From Epiperipatus broadwayi (lineage: Eukaryota; Onychophora; Udeonychophora; Euonychophora; Peripatidae), in assembly GCA_028023455.1 (NCBI GenBank), contig JAQFVV010012509.1, positions 3,472,590 through 3,536,589 of the forward strand: a stretch of DNA of 64,000 bases, given 5' to 3'. Below, one piece after another: positions 51,701 through 60,700 of the stretch. How positions within the stretch are numbered: the stretch's first letter is position 1; each line of letters begins with the position of its first letter. The position numbers and the translations under genes are program-made. The notes under the pieces are model-generated. The model was not told where the DNA came from, did no database searches, and was given only the letters and a program-made list of their open reading frames with translations.

Positions 51701-54700
51701 AGACTTTGAATTAATTTCTGGACAGCAATATTTTTAATTTAAATTAAATATAAAACCTCCAAGTGTGGTTAAATTAACAATTATTTTTAAGCTTTTTAGT
51801 TATAAAAATGTTTACTGTAAAATATTATATATATATATTAGTATTCCTGTATTTTTTGAAGTTATTCCAAATGTTGCAGTCTAATTAATATTTGAAAGTA
51901 AAGTCATAAAACCAACAAAACATCACATGAGTTTGCTACTGTTAAAGTCAAATCATGCTGATTAAGGATTGCTTACAATTTAGTTTTGTTTATTTGGAAA
52001 GCATTTAAAACTTTTATAATCAAGAGAAAAAATTTCATTCACTTTTTAAAAAAGGAAACTTTTATAATCAAGATTTGTTTTTATTTCACTTTATATTTTT
52101 AGTCTAAGCTCTACCTCTCACATGCATCACTGAGAACTTACTGAACTGAAATTCAATTCACCAACACCTTTACAGTAAAGAAATGAGGGCACCGAATCAG
52201 AAATATTTCAATATCATATTGCGTTATCACTGATTTATAACGTACAAAATTTGAAGAAAATCCTTGTTATAGAAATATATTAAACCTCAATTACAAAATT
52301 TTGCATAAATAAAAACAGAGTTTCTAACTTAAATAAAAACATTTAAATTATTCCTGTCTTAAATTTCTATTTTATAATAATTAAATACTCTGCTACAGTA
52401 AATAATATTACACAACATTATACTTCTACTTCCTATTTGCACTATGCTTTCGTTAAAAAAAAAAAATAATTCGTAAATTTTATAAATAATTATAACTTGC
52501 TCAGATCATGTGATGTTTGTGCAACCAAGTAGTAGATTGAGCAATGATCAAGCTAAGATTTTTTTGCTGTTTTTTTTAAAATTTTGTTAAGAACTCATCT
52601 ATTAGTCGTTAATTCTGCTCGAGTCTGCTATTATGCTGCTATGCAAATCTGCACAGAGTTTAAGAAGCATAGATTAGAAGTTAAAATTCAATAAAAGTAA
52701 ATAAATTGACTGACTGAAAACTTATAAGTTAATTAATAAAATGAACAAGATGTTAAGTTCGATTAATTCACTTGCTTACTATCAGCATCACCATTTTAAC
52801 CATTATTGGTCAACTGCAGAATGAAGGTCTCTCCATGTTTAATTCAATTTCACTGACCCATAATCTCTCTTCTATATATTCATCAACAAACTTCCTTATT
52901 TCATTCATCCACTTCATATGTGATCTCTTCGTAAGTCTTACAATCTCTTGGAATCAGTTTAAGATTTCAATTTTCCATCTATTATCATCTCTTCTAGCGA
53001 TATATCAAAAGCCCAACTCCATTGCAGTTCTTAATTCTTTGACTAATGCTAATATCTGTTTATTCCTTTACTCAAATATTTCATATACCATCCCTTCTTG
53101 TTACTCTCAATATACATTTCTCCATACATTGTTGAGTAGTCTGAAGTCTCTGTAATGTTCTTCTGTTAAGTATTCAAACATCAGATCCATATACAAAAAC
53201 TAGTAAAACACATCTATTAAAAATCTTCCCCGTCAAACACATAGACATATTTACTTATAATATTAAGTTATTTCTACCAAATGGACTCCGCTGAAGTTTA
53301 ATTCTATGATTAATCTCATCCACTACATTTACATTTATATTAATAATTTGTAGCTGTTAACTTCTTCCAATTTATGATTATCAATCTTTATTTTTTTTTT
53401 CTGAAAAAATCCACTGAACATTTCTTTAGTCTTTTTAGTATTTATTTTTAGTCCTATTATTTTAATCTGATAACTCTTGCAACATTTCCCAAAGCTCTGA
53501 GACATTATTTGTAAATACATTATCTACAAAATCTATATGACTTAAATAATGCCCATGTATTTTTATTCCAATTGCTTGCAAAAAGTTTTGAAAATATGGA
53601 ATCATCCAGTCATTAATTCTTATTAATAGTCAATCATTTTAATGTCGCTATATAATCTAATCATTACTATTCTATTTTGATAAATATTCTTAAGAATGAC
53701 AATATCCTTGGTCTATATCTTGATGGTTCAAAGCTTTAATAATGGTGGTAATGCTTACAGAATCAAATGCCCTTTCATAATCTACAAAACTCATATTCAA
53801 TGTTTTTTATAAGTTCTCACTATACGGTTATGATCCACTGTGCTAAAACCAATTTTAAATCACTTTAGTTTTTTGATTGCTTCGAATCAAAAGTTTTGGT
53901 AAAAAATTTTTATATAAAATTGATAGAAGGCTAAAAAGTCTGTAATTTCTAAGATCTTCTTTATAACTTTTCTTAAATATCAATATTACGATTGAATTTT
54001 TTCAATTATCTGATAAATCTTTATCATTTAGACATTTGATTTTTTAAGACATCAATAATAATTCCATTATTTCATGGAATGTTTACCTTCTTCATAGATT
54101 TAATTGCACATCTCACTTCTTTATTTAAAACATTTGCAATTCAAAATATGTAGTAGCAATTGTAGACTTTGTTTTCTTTTTCTGTACTTTGTAGAATTCT
54201 TTCACATATTTCATGTTGGTGTGTTCATTTAGTAGTTGTATTTTTTTATATGCAAACATAAATACACACACAGTTGAAGTTTGTTTTAATAAGTACCAGA
54301 CCAAAATAATGTTGAATGAAATAAATGCTTTTTTTTAATGGAAAAGAGAAACTTAATCTTAGAAACATCTTATATATATATATCAATAATGACTTGTTCA
54401 TTAATGTGTAGAGGTCACAATATCAGACAGAAATTTAGTTGATGTGATGATGACCTGAGATCGAGTCAATATTTAAGCAACCAAGTGTTGGAAAATGAGA
54501 ATAGAATTTTACTACATAATTTTATTACATAATTCTATTATATAACATCAACAACAACCATTAATTCATGCAACAATAGGCACCTATAGTAATAAGAAAG
54601 AAATTGAAAATGCGAGTTTTCTGGACAATGGATGTTAAGCCCCAGTATAAAATCAAACCCAAGTCATTTCCATTCTCTTTCACATTTTATCAACTGTTAT

Positions 54701-57700
54701 AACAACTGCAAGCAGCGAATAGCTTAATATTGAACATTAAAACAAAGGCTAAAATGGACAATGTGTTTGAAGACATTGTCTATTCTGTATTAGATTTTAA
54801 AGCACTGAAAATTGAAACAAATTATCAACAACATTTGAAACGATAAAAATCAATAATTTTAGCGGCACAATGAAAGAACTAAATTAATTTTATAGCGACA
54901 ATTGAAGACAGAAGACTGCACAACTGTACTCCTCATATCTCTCCCAACCCAGCTCATCCTCACTCACTATAAAATTTCCGTATTCCTACCTTTTCTAAGA
55001 TGTGCTTTTCTAATCAGCCTGAACTACACACCATTTCCCCTGTCCACTTCCCATTCCCTTTTTACATGTATCCTTCCCCTCTTACCATTTTGTTCCTGAA
55101 ATTTCATTTGTTTCATTGTATCTGTTTTTTTTTTTTTGATGAATAAACATCTCATCACTGAAAAAAAAAAAAGACTGCGCAATCGAACAAAAAAAAAGAA
55201 GGAATGTTATATAGCCAGAACATACTGATAAAACATATATTGGCTAAATAAATGTGATATAGGACCAGGGTGCTGTCTTAATTGCCATGAAGCGTGATGG
55301 AAGTCACTTGTATAAATAATGCCTAATCTGAAGTGTCTGAGTGGATTTTGGAAAACAGTGATGTTGCAATGGAAACAACCTTGTCCAAGTATTATGAGAA
55401 TCTGGAGAACGATGGAGGAGTTATCAGAATGGACTGTATCCATGAAAGACATTAATGTTTAAATTACAAACTCTAATCAGGAAGGTTTGAACAAAATCAA
55501 ATTATCATGTTATATATATTTTTTCCTTACTTTATACGTTTGTAAAATTCCATTTTCATTTTTTTTTTTTTTCACACTTAGAAGTTTCAGTGTGTTTGCA
55601 ATCAGGAGAATCCAATCCATAAGAAGCAATGTTGAAGATGGGGGGGGGGGTTATTAAATTAGAAATATTTTTATTTTGTAAATAAAATTTATGTTATTTC
55701 TTCCATAGTGATTTGATATTCAGTCATCATCATCATCATCATACAATAATATGGAATGTAAGAATTTTTGGATGCTCTCCCATATTAATTTGCACCAGAC
55801 AGAGTTTACGTTATATATTTACTTCTTTGTGTTTTAACTAATAATTGGTACATTTAGTTATTTGGTATGAATGATTAATGTTCTTGTATGAAAATCTTTT
55901 TCTATCTAATTCAGGAAATTTCTACATAAGAAGACATTTGCAGTAGAAATTGGATCATGGAGCTATTGGAAATATGGTGATATCATCTTGTAAATAGTTA
56001 TTTAGCTTTACAATCGTTATGACAATTAAACAAAAATTTTTCTTTTATTTTCGGATCTTAGCTAATCTTATTGACTTTGTAAAGAGGGACTGTCTTAATG
56101 CATATCTATCATGGAACATGGGTTGGTATAATGAATAATTTAGTTATTGAAAAGGTAGAGATCCACAAGGGACACATAAAAGCACATCTTTTGCTATGTG
56201 AATAGAATTTCAATTTTATATGTTATTAATAAAATTTGTTAATGTGTTTTAAATCAAATTGGTCTTTAGTTTATCAAACTCGTTCATTCACTCCCTCATC
56301 AATTTTCTTAACTAAGTATATGCATTATTATAATATATAACATAACAATAGGATTTAATGTATCTTAAACCAATAAAAATTTTGCTGTTACATAGAGTAA
56401 ATTTACCCCTGAAGAGAGCCAAAGGCAACTTTCTCCCTGGGTTTAACTATTGAGGCATAATGGAATCCGAAAGAGGGGTGAGGTATGGATGAACTACCTA
56501 AATGGTATCGAGATTTAATGAGTAAATCAAAAGCCAGCCCATTGGAAGTGGTTATGATCATTGGTTAGTTACTTCATCACATCATTCATAGCATCCTATC
56601 TGAAGATCCTAAGTCTGACCGTAGTTAGAAGCGTTAACCTTCTGGTACAAAACCCCAGACCATTACATCTTGATGCAGTCAACTTAGTGGCTCGAAATAG
56701 TAGATCTGGAACATTACATCATAGTTTCCAGGAAGATATAGCCAATGGACTGGTAAATCAAAAAAAAAAAAGTTTTTTTTTTTTTGAATTTGCTCTACTC
56801 TGAAACTCTATGTGTCTACAATCCTGATGAATTTATATAAGTAAACAATAGACTGATACATCCAACCGTAAAGGGCAATATATTTCTGAAACATTAAAGA
56901 TAAGTAATTGATGAATGGAAGATGATAAACAGAGACCATAAAGAATTAATTGATCAATAAAAAATAAACTGTATAAACATGAGCTAAACAAAAAGTAGGC
57001 ATTAAAAAAACATCTATACCAATAAAAGTAAGTAATATAGGAAGAAGTTAAATAAACACTTAATGGCAAGGGGACAGCAGTAGGTCCTATCACATATATA
57101 TGTATTGATATTTAAAAGGAAAAAAAGTAACTTTGTAATTAATTATTGAAAAAGAATTTGTAATGATACTTAGAAGTGGAAGGCAACTATCAGATAAAAA
57201 GATGAGTCGTGTTGGAAAATCACATGTTGAGGAAAGGTCTTTACAGGTCCAATCACCAGGAGAGTCTATGACCGAAATTGATCACCTTCCACAGGCATGG
57301 GCTATAGATCAGTTACTGCTGCAAGTATAAGAAACACTCGATGAGGAAATGACCCAAGGACTGGAATCTGGAGTAGTACAGATAGCGGAAGGTGACATGA
57401 TAATGATAGAATGAATGTTCCAAATGCTCATGAGCATGAAAGCATGATTAAGAGTTAATATGAACAGTATAAAGGAAGATGTAAACAGTATGAAGGAAGA
57501 TATGAACAGTAATAATAGTAACAAGGAGGCAAGACTGAATGATATGAACAATAACGAGTAATATGGAGACAAGATTGAAGAATGAAATGAGTAATAAAAT
57601 GATAAATCTAAAAGAAAGCCTAAGAGGAAATATTGATAGGGTAAATATAAAAGCAGAAGTGAAGGATATAGAGACTAAACTGTCTGCTGAAATGGAATAA

Positions 57701-60700
57701 TAACCTAAGTTATTATTCTTATCTATTTAACATTGGAATCTAAAATAATTTTTAGACACAAATTGTGTGAATAATTTCTAATATTATTCAAGGATAAGAT
57801 GCACATATTGCTTTCTTAGAGTTTGTATATTTTTCTGTAAAAGAGTGTTTTTTAGAAAAAAACAACTCATATTATACTTATTATTAAATTAAAAACTTCT
57901 ATGTCAAATATTCTTGTCTTTGAATGGTTTCCTTTATTTTCATATTTTTCCATCAGATATTAGCAGAGAAATTACATTATAAAAAAAAATATAAAAAGAT
58001 ATCCAGTACATCAAACTTACAAACAACTCAATAGTTACCTATTTAACTCAAGCTCAAATCAAGCTGTCTTTTCTAGAAGTGCAATCAGAAAATTCTTCAC
58101 CAATAGAACAATTATGGTACAATAAATGGGCTTCATGATAAGACCATAACAAATTACTTTATACAGACCCAACAATAAAACCATCAGGATTTGATTTTCC
58201 TACATGTTATCAGAGTTTCATCAATAAATTCAAGATCACCCATATTTGTGGACTTCAAAAATGAAATTTTATAACTTCCAACTTATGTAATTGTGGACAA
58301 ATATAAACCATGAATTGCATTACTAACTATCCAATTTTTGCATGAAATGTCAAAAATGAAGTAATTTATGAATGTCTTGAGTAAATCTGTCTTTTGGATA
58401 AAATCTCTATAGATTTCTTTGTCACAATTGAGAATAATAAAAAATCTATCTCCTTGTATACATGAACTCAACATCCACAGTTTGAAAAAGTATTAAATAA
58501 AAAATTAGAAACATAAATTTCACATATATACTTACCAATATGAGGATTAATCATCTCAAAGTCATTTGCTTGTCTTGGGCATTCAAGCAGTCTTGTAATT
58601 GTTTCTTATTTTCTCTAGATTTATTACACTTCTCACTTTTGCATAAATAGATTTTAATTACGATAGAATGACAGCCTGTTAAGCTAATTGCGCAGACGCT
58701 GTGAGAATGTTATTAATAAATGAATACCTTCGAATTTTTAAAAAAAAACTAAATTGGACTGTAGATATCTTTATAGTGAGTGTTAACCACACATATAGTG
58801 TTCCTATTTTCCATGGCTACAGGTATCTGGAAAGGCTTGGAAATGGCAGTGGATATGAAAATATGTCAATATTTATACTGTAATAGAAGTGATCATCATC
58901 ATCATCATTATCAACCATTATCAATCCACTGCAGGATGAAGGTCTCTCCAAGTTTAATCCATCTTCTCCGATCTTTAGCTTCTCTTCTCCACATCACCCC
59001 TACACACTTTCTTATTTCATCCATCCATCTCACATGTGGTCTCTTTCTGGGTCTTTTACAATCTCTTGGAATCCAGTTTAAAATTTCAATTGTCCATCTA
59101 TTATCATCTCTTCTAGCAATATGTCCAGCCCAACTCCACTTCAATCTTTTAATTTTTTCAATGATGTCAGTAACACCTGTTTGTTCTCTTACCCATACAT
59201 TGCGTTTTCGATCTCTTCTTGTTACTCCCAACATACACCTCTCCATACTTCTTTGAGTGGTCTGAAATCTCTGTATTGCTCTTCTATTGAGTGTCCAAGT
59301 CTCAGATCCATAAGTAAGAACTGGTAAAACACATTTGTTAAAAACCTTCCTTTTCAAACACATAGGCATATTTCCTTTTAGTATCAAGTTATTTCTACCA
59401 AAAGCACTCCAACCAATTTTAATTCTATGATTAATTTCCTCCATTATGTTTCCATCTGTATTAATAATCTGACCAAGGTATTTGTAACTGTTAACTTCTT
59501 CTAATTCATCATAATCAATCTTTATTTTCATATTTTGAGCAAACCGATTAAACATTACTTTAGTCTTTTTAACATTTATCTTTAGTCCTATTTTCCTACT
59601 TTCATCTGATAACTCCTGCAACATTTCCTGCAGCTCTGAAGCATTATTTGCAAAAACAACTACATCATCTGCGAAATCTAAATGACTTAAATAATTTCCA
59701 TTTACTTTCACTCCTTTAGTTTCCCATTTTAATCCACAAAATACTTCTTGCAGCACTGCTGTAAAAAGTTTTGGAGATATGGAGTCACCTTGTCTTACAC
59801 CTTTCTCAATGTTGACTTTCCCAGTATCATTATGTAATCTAATTGTTGCTGTTGCATTTTTATAAATATTCTTTAAAATATGACAATATCCTGGATCTAT
59901 ACCTTGATGATCCAATGCTTTAATCACTAAAGAAATGTTTATAGAATCAAATGCCTTTTCATAATCTACAAATCCAAAACATAATGACAACTCATATTCA
60001 TTTGTCCTTTCTATAACTTCTCTCAATACCTGAATATGATCTACTGAACTAAAACCACTTTTAAATCCAGCTTGTTCTCTTGGTTGGTGGAAATCCAATG
60101 TTCTCTGTAGACGAGTTGTAATTATTTTGGTAAAAATTTTATATAAAACTGATAAAAGGCTGATAGGTCTGTAATTTCTAATATCTTCTTTATCACCTTT
60201 TTTAAATATTAATATTATTACTGCATTCTTCCAATCATCCGGTACATCTTTATCATTTAGACATTTGATATATAACTTTGCTAAAATTTTTTCTGTTTCT
60301 TCACCTGCTTCTTTTAATATATCAATTATAATTCCATCATTACCTGGAGCCTTTCCTTTCTTCATACATTTAATTGCATTTCTCACTTCTTCATTTAAAA
60401 TTCTGGGCAATTCGGAAGATGTAATAGATATAGGAGGTACTTGATCTTCCTGTGTTAAATCTATTAAGAACATTACAATCTTGAAATATGTATTTCCTGT
60501 TAGTCAAAATATAATCCAATTCTGCTGTACCTTCATTTGGATGTTTCCATGTCCATTTTCTTTTAACATTTTTCTCAAAAAAAGAATTCATAATATAAAG
60601 TTTTTCTTTTTCTGCAAACTCCACAAGTCTATGTCCTCTCTCATTTCTATTACCATAACCAAAATTACCTACAGCACTTTCATCTTTCATTTGTTTACCA

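Noticed and set aside
58780-59256. A 158-codon open frame on the plus strand.
   Set aside because: Complement of the conserved LINE RT C-terminus; the minus strand carries the real motifs.
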